From Streptomyces sp. SUK 48 (GTDB taxonomy: Bacteria > Actinomycetota > Actinomycetes > Streptomycetales > Streptomycetaceae), in the NCBI RefSeq assembly GCF_009650765.1, contig NZ_CP045740.1:3758001-3822000 (forward strand): 64,000 nt of DNA, given 5' to 3'. The notes beneath the pieces were generated by a model. It had not been told where the DNA came from. It worked only from the letters and a program-made list of their open reading frames with translations, and did not search any database. Made by a program: the position numbers and the translations under genes. Shown here one piece after another: positions 28,301-36,587 of this stretch (positions are counted from its first letter, which is position 1; every line of letters starts with the position of its first letter).

Positions 28301-28426
28301 CCCCTGGTGTCCCGGCTGACGGGACTGCGTTCGGTGACCCTGTCGAGTCAGCCCGGGCATTTCCTCTCGGCCGCCCGCTGCCGGGAACTCTTCCCGCACG
28401 CCCACGTCACCGTGGAAGAAAGCTGA
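25388..28426 (+). CDS. NACHT-LRR STAND NTPase (NLR-like protein)
   Basis: 1012 residues from ATG 25388, which follows a GGGGGTGG ribosome-binding tract. Architecture: a helical N-terminal domain (about 1-230) resembling the NACHT N-terminal helical (NNH) domains of actinobacterial proteins; a NACHT NTPase with Walker A 'GDAGSGKTT' (272-280), Walker B 'GLILVDGLDEIP' (341-352) and the sensor-like 'HWLLTSRP'; a post-NACHT helical region with 'VDFIHRTFQDYLGARYA'; a helical spacer; and ~230 C-terminal residues with irregular leucine-rich repeats ('LRALWLDDC', 'LEYLALGRS', 'LRTLSLGP', 'LTDLHLNG', 'LRSVTLSS'). Bacterial NACHT proteins include anti-phage sensors related to animal NLRs. No separate nuclease or TIR effector is visible. 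Base composition matches its neighbours. Confidence 0.9.
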   Translation: MEPTVLGGKLASAAIGPLVRRLLAADGPGAGLVDEPVRLSALVSFRGEKRTLGEKDVLKLAGQIVARAVESPGAAPFPADEQFAVVGALARRLLALGDLEMDDVQAVRLGHRELARELLRSAAAPDGLSVDSCHFLDSATQWCCLQILEFFTRRSSFVTRTLVEQSRAQAELIARVDELIVRVPRPDARDTAFERRYLPYVAEHHNHITIYGIDLRDSPDRWPLEVAYLSLEATAVEDAPPDPVPGEHPLTATGRLRAEEALLADSRVLLRGDAGSGKTTLVQWLAVTAAREGGRVPYVLPLRTLIRAGTLPAPDGFLKAVSCPLPPPQGWAERVLAAGRGLILVDGLDEIPAADRHRTRDWLRALLAACPGNHWLLTSRPTAVRPDWLAQEGFRELTLAPMRRSEVATFVHRWHEAARAPEFEAPLLDSLRTKRDLARLTTNPLMCGLICALHRERRGYLPTGRKELYDAALTMLLARRDRERGMSVDLGEEVQLELLQRLAYALVLSGRTEMGTDRAEAIVGRCLPAVASAGSDASAVLRGLLLRSGLLRQPAEGVVDFIHRTFQDYLGARYAVEEGHLEVLLKNADDTQWEDVVRMAVAHARSGERAWLLARLLERRTPRLTLLALACLEHVAALKADVRSEVEDRAGALIPPQTTKGAKALAEAGPLVLELLPGPDGLTDEEARAVTVTASLLGELEPEGALGVLRRFREHPDLDVRQQLARTWGRFNTEEYATEVLDQLDRRTLRLTCTSAEQCAALARMRPWPWLRLQGARRVDEFLEAGMPETTVSLILSDISDLTDLGVLLPFGGLRALWLDDCPAAHGLERLSVLPLTVLSCSPLADISGLRSLRSLTTVAVSQRLPGWNLTEALPVDAALEYLALGRSSTDSTGLRGLSHWSGLRTLSLGPLTTEPTVGDWHEVAELPALTDLHLNGRIVREYSRSLTRMPELPGIEALEVRMLAGDEDFSPLVSRLTGLRSVTLSSQPGHFLSAARCRELFPHAHVTVEES

Positions 28427-28460
28427 AGGGGGCCGGTGCTCGAAAGCACCGGCCCCCTTC
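28425..28460. terminator. Strong bidirectional terminator between NACHT gene and clpC
   Basis: A 16-bp perfect stem starts at the NACHT stop codon (28425-28440 with 28445-28460) and has a CGAA tetraloop. It serves both convergent genes. It is one of the most stable hairpins in the window. Confidence 0.88.
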
Positions 28461-28478
28461 GGTGGGAGCGTCGCGGAC

Positions 28479-31001
<2,523 letters not shown>

Positions 31002-31202
31002 CGTTAATCGCTCCTCAGAGCGGTCAGGCAGTGGGGGGAACTTCCCCTCCCTGTCCTTCCGCAGCTTAGTCCCGCAAGCGGGGACCGCTCATTCCAACTG
31101 CCGACACCGTCCTTGGCCTCCTGACCCCGAACGCCGACATCTGCTCCAACCCGATGGTGCGAGACGATGTTCCCGCAGGCCAGGCAGTTACCCCACTCGC
31201 CA

Positions 31203-31219
31203 CTACGCCGATGGCGAAC
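31203..31219 (-). promoter_or_regulatory. ClgR-like operator, proximal copy
   Basis: On the minus strand GTTCGC-CATCG-GCGTAG lies about 200 bp upstream of clpC. It matches the GTTCGC-N5-GCG half-palindrome described for ClgR activator sites, with one weak position in the core. The assignment is by eye. Confidence 0.42.
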
Positions 31220-31310
31220 GGGAAGCCGCCGCGCCCGCACGTCGCCCCCTCCCACTAGGCATGTCTTACCCGCAGGGACGGACACTCCATGCCGAAGGCA
31301 CCGGTTCCCT

Positions 31311-31325
31311 CCGCTATGGGCGAAC
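31311..31325 (-). promoter_or_regulatory. ClgR-like operator, distal copy
   Basis: On the minus strand GTTCGC-CCATA-GCGG lies about 310 bp upstream of clpC. It fits the ClgR pattern better than the proximal copy. Two such sites 107 bp apart in one intergenic region argue against chance. It is also 107 bp upstream of the divergent gene at 31432. Confidence 0.48.
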
Positions 31326-31431
31326 AACCTTGCGGCTCCCCCCGCCACCGGACGCCTCCGTTTTCGGCACGATGTGCGATCGGTGGGGCACTCAGCGTAA
31401 CTTGCCGCCCTTCCCGCCGGTTGCACCCGGC

Positions 31432-32052
31432 ATGGCTGGCACGGTCTCCACGACCTCCACGGTCCCCCTTCCCCGCCGCCCCGTCGAACCGGGAGCGCCC
31501 GGCGCGCGGGTGCGCGGGCCGGAGGGCCGGTGCGCGGTGCGGCGCTGGTACGAGGAGGAGCTGGGCTGGGCGACCGTGCCCGGGCCTCCGCCGGGGCTGC
31601 CGACCGGGCTGCGCTTCGACGTCCTGGACGTGCCGGCCGAGGCGGGCGCGCGGGCGCTGCGGCATTTGGCACCGGGGTCGCCGGTGGCCCTGCGGGGCGA
31701 CCGCGTGCGGCTGCTGGTGGCCGCGGGCGGCGCGGAGGAGGTGCCGGGGCTGCTGGACTGGCTGGAGTGGAGCGCGGTGGCGCTCGATCTGCGGGTCCTG
31801 GGGGCGGGGGGCGTCATGGAGGCGCCGCTGCCGCCCGGCGGCCCGCCGCCGTCCGGGAGCCTGAAGGGGGCCGCCGTGTGGCTGCGGCCCCCTGGACCGG
31901 AAGGCGAGGCCGATGCCTCGCTGCCCGTGATGCCGGGCATGGGACGCGAGGGGAGCGCCCCGGATCTCGTACGGCTGGTGGACACGGTGGCGTTGTGGTG
32001 TCACCGGGTCCGGCTGCGGCGGGAATGCGGCGGGGTGCCTCTCTCGCCGTAG
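31432..32052 (+). CDS. SCO3374-family protein, PrimPol-like fragment
   Basis: 206 residues from ATG 31432; an in-frame ATG at 31374 is a weaker alternative. It lies between clpC and lsr2 as in other Streptomyces, so it is a conserved gene. The middle ('GLPTGLRFDVLDVPAEAGARALRHL', then 'PVALRGDRVRLLVAAGGAEEVP', then 'GSLKGAAVWLRPP') resembles the strand pattern of bifunctional DNA primase/polymerase N-terminal domains. The metal-binding Asp pair and His of an active PrimPol are not evident. It is probably a degenerate domain that binds rather than polymerises. The function is unknown. Confidence 0.78.
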   Translation: MAGTVSTTSTVPLPRRPVEPGAPGARVRGPEGRCAVRRWYEEELGWATVPGPPPGLPTGLRFDVLDVPAEAGARALRHLAPGSPVALRGDRVRLLVAAGGAEEVPGLLDWLEWSAVALDLRVLGAGGVMEAPLPPGGPPPSGSLKGAAVWLRPPGPEGEADASLPVMPGMGREGSAPDLVRLVDTVALWCHRVRLRRECGGVPLSP

Positions 32053-32095
32053 TGCCGTACTGATGGCCGTACCGATATTCGACCGATTCGGCTGA

Positions 32096-32431
32096 TCAGC
32101 CGTTGGCCTTCTCGTATGCCTCGCGGATGGAGGCGGGGACACGGCCGCGGTCGTTGACCTCCAGGCCGTTCTCCTTGGCCCAGGCGCGGATCGCCGCGGT
32201 GTCCTGGTTGCCGTTGGAGGCGGCGCGCGCCTTTCCGCGTCCACCGGAGGCACGGCCACCGGTGCGACGACCACCCTTGACATAGGGGTCGAGAAGGCCG
32301 CGCAGCTTGTCCGCATTGGCGGTCGTGAGATCGATCTCGTACGTCTTGCCGTCCAGCGCGAACGTCACCGTCTCGTCCGCCTCGCCGCCGTCGAGGTCGT
32401 CGACAAGAAGGACCTGAACCTTCTGTGCCAC
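32096..32431 (-). CDS. lsr2: Nucleoid-associated silencer Lsr2
   Basis: 111 residues from GTG 32431, which has an AAAGGAAA ribosome-binding site 5-8 nt upstream; an in-frame ATG 15 nt further up was rejected. It is an H-NS-like protein that coats AT-rich DNA and silences acquired and biosynthetic genes. The N-terminal dimerisation domain ('VQVLLVDDLDGGEADETV', 'FALDGKTYEIDLT') is followed by a flexible basic linker ('GGRRTGGRASGGRGKARAA') and the C-terminal DNA-binding domain with the AT-hook-like core RGRVP. Its promoter is described separately. Confidence 0.97.
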   Translation of the reverse strand: MAQKVQVLLVDDLDGGEADETVTFALDGKTYEIDLTTANADKLRGLLDPYVKGGRRTGGRASGGRGKARAASNGNQDTAAIRAWAKENGLEVNDRGRVPASIREAYEKANG

Positions 32432-32496
32432 CGGATTTCCTTTCATCGATAACGTTGAGGGTCAGGGTGCGCGCGTCCGCCCGTTTCGCCGCCCCT

Positions 32497-32525
32497 GTTA
32501 TATGCAGTACTGCAGTACGTCGGAA
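32497..32525 (-). promoter_or_regulatory. lsr2 promoter with palindromic operator in spacer
   Basis: Read on the minus strand: -35 TTCCGA, a 17-nt spacer, -10 TATAAC, about 65 nt before the lsr2 GTG. The spacer holds the perfect 12-bp palindrome GTACTGCAGTAC (32507-32518). The AT-rich patch is unusual for this chromosome. A repressor or Lsr2 itself could bind here. Confidence 0.6.
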
Positions 32526-32645
32526 AGCAAACCGCTTTTGCGGGAAAAACACAAACCCCTGGGAGAGGACTGAGGAGGGGGCACGGGCCGGAAAGATACG
32601 CGTTTCGGACATAGGGCACTGCGCATAGTCACCGGGCAAAGACGC

Positions 32646-33179
32646 TCAGAGATGCAGAAGCATCCGGCTGTTGCCCAAGGTGTTCGGTTTCACTCGTTCG
32701 AGTCCGAGGAACTCGGCGACGCCCTCGTCATAGGAACGCAGGAGCTCCGCGTAGACATCGGTGTCGACCGGTGTCTCACCGATCTCGACGAAGCCGTGCT
32801 TCCCGAAGAAGTCGACTTCGAAGGTCAGGCAGAATACCCGGCGAACACCGAGCCAACGCGCCGTGTGCAGCAACTTCTCCAGCAACTGATGGCCGACGCC
32901 CGCGCCCTTGAGGCCGGGCTTCACCGCGAGAGTGCGGACTTCCGCGAGGTCCTCCCACATGACGTGCAGCGCGCCGCAGCCGACGACCTCGGCGTTGTCG
33001 TCCCGTTCCGCGACCCAGAACTCCTGGATGTCCTCGTAAAGCGTGACCGTCGCTTTGTCGAGCAGGATGCGGCCCTGGACGTAGGCGTCGAGGAGGTGGC
33101 GCACGGCCGGCACATCGCCGGTCCTGGCCCGGCGGACCGTGATGGCTTTTGCGGAGACTTCGGGACGCTGCTCGGACAT
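32646..33179 (-). CDS. argA: Amino-acid N-acetyltransferase (N-acetylglutamate synthase, short GNAT type)
   Basis: 177 residues, one GNAT domain. It closely resembles the mycobacterial short N-acetylglutamate synthase (Rv2747 type): 'VRRARTGDVPAVRHLLDAY', 'LYEDIQEFWVAE', 'VVGCGALHVMWEDLAEVRT', the acetyl-CoA loop 'KGAGVGHQLL', 'VFCLTFEVDFFGKHGF' and the C-terminal 'VKPNTLGNSRMLLHL'. It makes N-acetylglutamate, the first step of arginine synthesis, and lacks the kinase-like regulatory domain of E. coli ArgA. The start is an ATG. It lies 9 nt downstream of the BlaI-type gene on the same strand and is probably cotranscribed. Confidence 0.9.
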   Translation of the reverse strand: MSEQRPEVSAKAITVRRARTGDVPAVRHLLDAYVQGRILLDKATVTLYEDIQEFWVAERDDNAEVVGCGALHVMWEDLAEVRTLAVKPGLKGAGVGHQLLEKLLHTARWLGVRRVFCLTFEVDFFGKHGFVEIGETPVDTDVYAELLRSYDEGVAEFLGLERVKPNTLGNSRMLLHL

Positions 33180-33188
33180 GAGCGGACG

Positions 33189-33644
33189 CTATCGCCCGGC
33201 GGCGTCCTCCGCCGAGCCGGGGTTCTCCCGTCGCTCCGCCGGCGCGGGCTTCGGTTCCGCGGCTTCGGGGGCTTGCCGGGTTTCCGGTCCCTGGACGATG
33301 CGTACGGCGTCCTGAAGGGCCTGGCGCTGTTCCTCGCTCATCATCCCGAAGAACGCGACGAGCGCGGCGGCGGGGTTGTCGCTCTGCGACCAGGCGTCGT
33401 TCATGAGAGCGGCGGCGTAGGCGGCGCGGGTGGAGACGGCCTCATATCGATAGGCCCGGCCTTCCGCCTCGCGGCGGACCCAGCCCTTCTGATGGAGATT
33501 GTCCAAAACCGTCATCACGGTGGTGTACGCGATGGTGCGTTCCTGCTGGAGGTCTTCCAGGACTTCTCGAACGGTCACCGGGCGGTTCCACTTCCACACC
33601 CGCGTCATGACCGCGTCTTCGAGTTCTCCCAAGGGGCGAGGCAC
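33189..33644 (-). CDS. BlaI/MecI/CopY-family transcriptional repressor
   Basis: 151 residues from a GTG. The N-terminal winged helix is characteristic: 'PLGELEDAVMTRVWKWNRPVTVREV', 'AYTTVMTVLDNLHQKGWVRRE' and 'GRAYRYEAV'. The helical dimerisation part follows ('ALVAFFGMMSEEQRQALQDA') and then a Pro/Glu-rich tail of ~35 residues. Family members repress beta-lactam, copper or respiration genes and are often cleaved by a BlaR1-like sensor peptidase; no such gene is next to it. It precedes argA by 9 nt. Target genes are unknown. Confidence 0.9.
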   Translation of the reverse strand: MPRPLGELEDAVMTRVWKWNRPVTVREVLEDLQQERTIAYTTVMTVLDNLHQKGWVRREAEGRAYRYEAVSTRAAYAAALMNDAWSQSDNPAAALVAFFGMMSEEQRQALQDAVRIVQGPETRQAPEAAEPKPAPAERRENPGSAEDAAGR

Positions 33645-33776
33645 AGCTCAGAACAATAGTGGGAGATCGGCGCAATAGCGTGCCGGACATGGCGAAACGT
33701 TACGAACATGGACAAAAAGGGTGGGCCGGGGGAAAGCGGGACCCTCCCCCGGCCCGCGGCGATCCCCCGGGTCCGC

Positions 33777-33956
33777 TCAGACGTCGGCCGCGGCGGACCC
33801 GCCGCGCGCCGCCTCCGCCCGCGCCATCGCGGCGTCGACGGCCGCGTCCTCCTTGGCCTTGGCCGCCCCGCCCTGGGTCTTCACGATCACCCGGACCACA
33901 CCGATGAAGAACACGGCCATCACGACCGGGGGCACGAGCGCGGAGACATAGTCCAT
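33777..33956 (-). CDS. 59-residue single-helix membrane protein
   Basis: The ATG at 33956 opens 'MDYVSALVPPVVMAVFFIGVV', an N-terminal transmembrane helix (about 6-26), followed by a positively then negatively charged Ala-rich tail ('AAKAKEDAAVDAAMARAEAA'). Small proteins of this shape are widespread in Streptomyces and annotated as hypothetical membrane proteins. It shares its frame with the first part of the frameshifted gene upstream, with no stop between them. An independent start is therefore inferred, not proven. The ribosome-binding site is weak. Confidence 0.65.
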   Translation of the reverse strand: MDYVSALVPPVVMAVFFIGVVRVIVKTQGGAAKAKEDAAVDAAMARAEAARGGSAAADV

Positions 33957-34059
33957 GGGACCAGAGTAGCCATGCCCTACCGGGCGAATCGGGCGGGGTG
34001 GGTCCGGGCGAGCCGGTGCAGGTCGCAGGCGTCCGGCTCCTCGGCGCGCCCTTTCCGCG

Positions 34060-34697
34060 TCAGCAGACCAGCTGGTGCGGCGGCGCCGGGGGCTTGCGGC
34101 GGGGGAAGACCTCGCCGGGGGTGGGGATGGGGCGCTTGGGAGTGGTGGCGGGGTCGGGGCGTTCGGCGGGGGCCGGCTTCGGGGCGGGCTTGGGGGGCTC
34201 CTTGTCGGCGTCCCCGACCGGTGGGCCGCGCCGCCCGCCAGGGCCAGCAGGCGGGTCCGCGCGGGCGGTACCGCCGGCGCCGGGACCCTGCGCGCGCCCT
34301 GGGCGAACCGGGCCCGTACGTCCTGTTCCGCCAGCGTCCGGCAGCGTTCGAGGAGTGCCGCGGCCCTCGGGTTCCCGCGCAGCGCCCGCAGCGCCGCGAG
34401 GTCGTCCGGCACCGGCCGGTACGCGGCGCCCAGCGCCTCCTCCAGAAGGGCGAAGTAGCCGGCCGCGGTTCCGGGCAGCGCGGCCCGGTAGCGGTCCAGA
34501 TCGGCCAGGAGGAAGGCGCGCAGTCTCACCCCCTCGTGGATCGCCTCGTCGAGCGACTCGGCGAGCCGGAGGCAGTCCTGGACGTCCTCGGCGGACGTGC
34601 GGCCGGGGTGAAGGGCGAGGGCGAGGGCGCGGCGGAGCACACGCAGCTCCTCCGCGCCGAACGCCATGCCGCCGCGGGATCCGTATGGCGTGGGCAT
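34060..34697 (-). pseudogene. Hypothetical protein interrupted by one frameshift
   Basis: The ATG at 34697 opens a helical, Leu/Ala/Arg-rich domain ('FGAEELRVLRRALALALHPGRTSAEDVQDCLRLAESL'). The frame stays convincing to about residue 155 (LLALAGGAA). It then turns to nonsense rich in Pro/Ser/Arg. In the next frame the same DNA gives a typical ending: 'GDADKEPPKPAPKPAPAERP', 'PIPTPGEVFPRRKPPAPP' and a stop at 34060-34062. The shift lies near 34215-34232, beside a GGTGGG tract. Restoring one base would give a 212-residue protein. It could be a sequencing error, a recent mutation, or less likely programmed slippage. No function is known. Confidence 0.7.
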
Positions 34698-34759
34698 GCG
34701 GCGACGCTACCGCTAATCGGACAAAAGTGACACAACGGGATGATGTGTCGCGGGGGTTT

Positions 34760-34796
34760 CCCTCTAAAGCCTCGGCGGGACCGGGGCTTCAGAGGG
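34760..34796 (-). terminator. Hairpin after coaX
   Basis: A 16-bp stem with one mismatch and one wobble (CCCTCTAAAGCCTCGG with CCGGGGCTTCAGAGGG) and a 5-nt loop lies just downstream of the coaX stop. It likely ends the five-gene operon. The rest of 34698-34801 shows no gene. Confidence 0.68.
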
Positions 34797-34801
34797 GAGG
34801 A

Positions 34802-35599
34802 TCAGAGCCGCGACACGTTCCGCTCGTACACCAGCCGCAGCCCGATCAACGTCAGCCACGGCTGGTGCTCGTCGATCACCGACGCCTCGCCGAGCACCAT
34901 CGGCGCGAGGCCGCCCGTCGCGATCACCGTCACGTCGTCCGGGTCGTCCGCCAGCTCGCGCGCCATCCGGCCCACCACCCCGTCGACCTGGCCGGCGAAG
35001 CCGTACACGATGCCCGCCTGCATGGCCTCGACCGTGTTCTTGCCGATCACGCTGCGCGGCCGGGCGACCTCGATCTTGCGCAGCTGGGCGCCCTTGACGC
35101 CCAGCGCGTCCACGGAGATCTCGATGCCGGGCGCGATGACCCCGCCCACGTACTCGCCGCGCGCGGAGATCGCGTCGAAGGTGGTCGCCGTACCGAAGTC
35201 GACCACGATCGCCGGACCGCCGTACATGTCCACCGCCGCGACCGAGTTGACGATGCGGTCGGCGCCGACCTCCTTGGGGTTGTCGGTGAGGATGGGCACG
35301 CCGGTCTTGACGCCCGGCTCGACCAGGACCGCGGGGACGTCGCCGTAGTAGCGCCGGCTGACCTCGCGCAGCTCGTGCAGGACCGACGGGACGGTGGCGC
35401 AGATCGCTATCCCGTCGATGCCGTCGCCCAGTTCGTCGCCGAGCAGCGGATGCATGCCCATCAGGCCCCGGAGCAGCACCGCCAGCTCGTCGGCGGTGCG
35501 CCGGGCGTCGGTGGAGATGCGCCAGTGCTCCACGATGTCCTCGCCGTCGAACAGGCCGAGGACGGTTTGCGTGTTGCCGACGTCGATCGTGAGCAGCAT
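34802..35599 (-). CDS. coaX: Type III pantothenate kinase
   Basis: 265 residues from ATG 35599. It phosphorylates pantothenate, the first step of CoA synthesis, and unlike type I enzymes is not inhibited by CoA. Motifs: N-terminal 'LLTIDVGNTQTVLGLFDG' (phosphate 1), 'GADRIVNSVAA', 'AIVVDFGTATTFDAIS' (phosphate 2), 'GGVIAPGIEISVDAL' and 'VIATGGLA'. It is the last gene of the panC-nadB-nadC-coaX operon, 5 nt after nadC. Confidence 0.95.
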   Translation of the reverse strand: MLLTIDVGNTQTVLGLFDGEDIVEHWRISTDARRTADELAVLLRGLMGMHPLLGDELGDGIDGIAICATVPSVLHELREVSRRYYGDVPAVLVEPGVKTGVPILTDNPKEVGADRIVNSVAAVDMYGGPAIVVDFGTATTFDAISARGEYVGGVIAPGIEISVDALGVKGAQLRKIEVARPRSVIGKNTVEAMQAGIVYGFAGQVDGVVGRMARELADDPDDVTVIATGGLAPMVLGEASVIDEHQPWLTLIGLRLVYERNVSRL

Positions 35600-35604
35600 G
35601 GCCG

Positions 35605-36582
35605 TTACTCCGCCTCCCGCAGGTCCAGGCCGATGTCCAGGATCGGCGAGGAGTGGGTGAGCGCGCCGACGGCGAGGAAGTCGACGCCCGTGTCGGCGTA
35701 GCCGCGCGCGGTCGCGAGCGTCAGGCGCCCCGACGCCTCCAGGAGCGCCCGCCCGCCGACGATGCCGACGGCCTCCGCGCACTCGCCGGGCGTGAAGTTG
35801 TCCAGCAGGATCAGGTCGGCGCCCGCGTCCACGACCTCGCGCAGCTGGTGCAGCGTGTCGACCTCGACCTCGATCGGCACCTCGGGGAAGGACTCCCGTA
35901 CGGCCTTGAACGCCTCGGCGACGCCGCCCGCGGCGACCACGTGGTTGTCCTTGACGAGGGCCGCGTCCGACAGGGACATGCGGTGGTTGACGCCGCCGCC
36001 CGCGCGGACCGCGAACTTCTCCAGGGCGCGCAGGCCCGGGGTCGTCTTGCGGGTGTCGCGGACCTTGGCCTTGGTGCCCTCCAGGACGTCCGCCCAGGCG
36101 CGCGTGGCGGTCGCGATGCCGGACAGCCGGCACAGCAGGTTCAGCGCGCTGCGCTCGGCGGTGAGCAGGTCGCGGGTGCGGGTGGTGACGGACAGCAGCT
36201 TCTGCCCGGCCTCGACCCGGTCGCCGTCCTCCACGTGCCGTTCGACCTCGAACTCGTCCGTGCAGACCACGGAGAGCACGGCCTCGGCGACGCGCAGCCC
36301 GGCCACGACGCCCGCCTCGCGCGCGGTGAAGTCACCGGTGGCCACGGCCTCCTCGGAGATGGTCGCGACCGTGGTCACGTCCACCCCGCCGGCCAGGTCC
36401 TCCTGGATCGCCACGGTGGCGATGTCCTCGACCTCGATCGGGTCGAGCCCGTCCGCGGCCAGCAGCTCGGCGAGCACGGGGTCGAGCCCGCACTCCAGGT
36501 ACTCCTCGTCGTGCTCCGCGCCGCAGCCGCAGCCGTCGCCGCAGCCGCCGGTCGTCACGAGGGGAAGGTCGTCGGTGCTCAC
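35605..36582 (-). CDS. nadC: Nicotinate-nucleotide pyrophosphorylase (quinolinate PRTase)
   Basis: 325 residues. GTG 36582 was chosen because an AGGAG lies 11 nt upstream; GTG 36591 overlaps the nadB stop but has a poor ribosome-binding distance. The enzyme converts quinolinate and PRPP to nicotinate mononucleotide. Motifs: 'EDLAGGVDVTT', 'TAERSALNLLCRLSGIAT', 'RDTRKTTPGLRALEKFAVRA', 'GGGVNHRMSLSDAALVKDNH', 'VEVDTL' and 'LLDNFTP'. The first ~32 residues are an odd extension with four Cys (14, 18, 20 and 31, 'GGCGDGCGCGAEHDEEYLEC'), absent from E. coli NadC. The separation from nadB is 5 nt. Confidence 0.94.
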   Translation of the reverse strand: MSTDDLPLVTTGGCGDGCGCGAEHDEEYLECGLDPVLAELLAADGLDPIEVEDIATVAIQEDLAGGVDVTTVATISEEAVATGDFTAREAGVVAGLRVAEAVLSVVCTDEFEVERHVEDGDRVEAGQKLLSVTTRTRDLLTAERSALNLLCRLSGIATATRAWADVLEGTKAKVRDTRKTTPGLRALEKFAVRAGGGVNHRMSLSDAALVKDNHVVAAGGVAEAFKAVRESFPEVPIEVEVDTLHQLREVVDAGADLILLDNFTPGECAEAVGIVGGRALLEASGRLTLATARGYADTGVDFLAVGALTHSSPILDIGLDLREAE

Positions 36583-36587
36583 GTCTG

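Noticed and set aside
24659..28426. A 1255-residue fusion of a secreted protein to the NACHT protein
   Set aside because: The first ~240 codons are a shadow of the HAD phosphatase gene in another frame. ATG 25388 has a ribosome-binding tract and starts the natural sequence.
33777..34697. A single 306-residue protein
   Set aside because: The uninterrupted frame exists, but its middle part is Pro/Ser/Arg nonsense while the next frame has natural sequence ending at 34060. Two genes with a frameshift explain it better.
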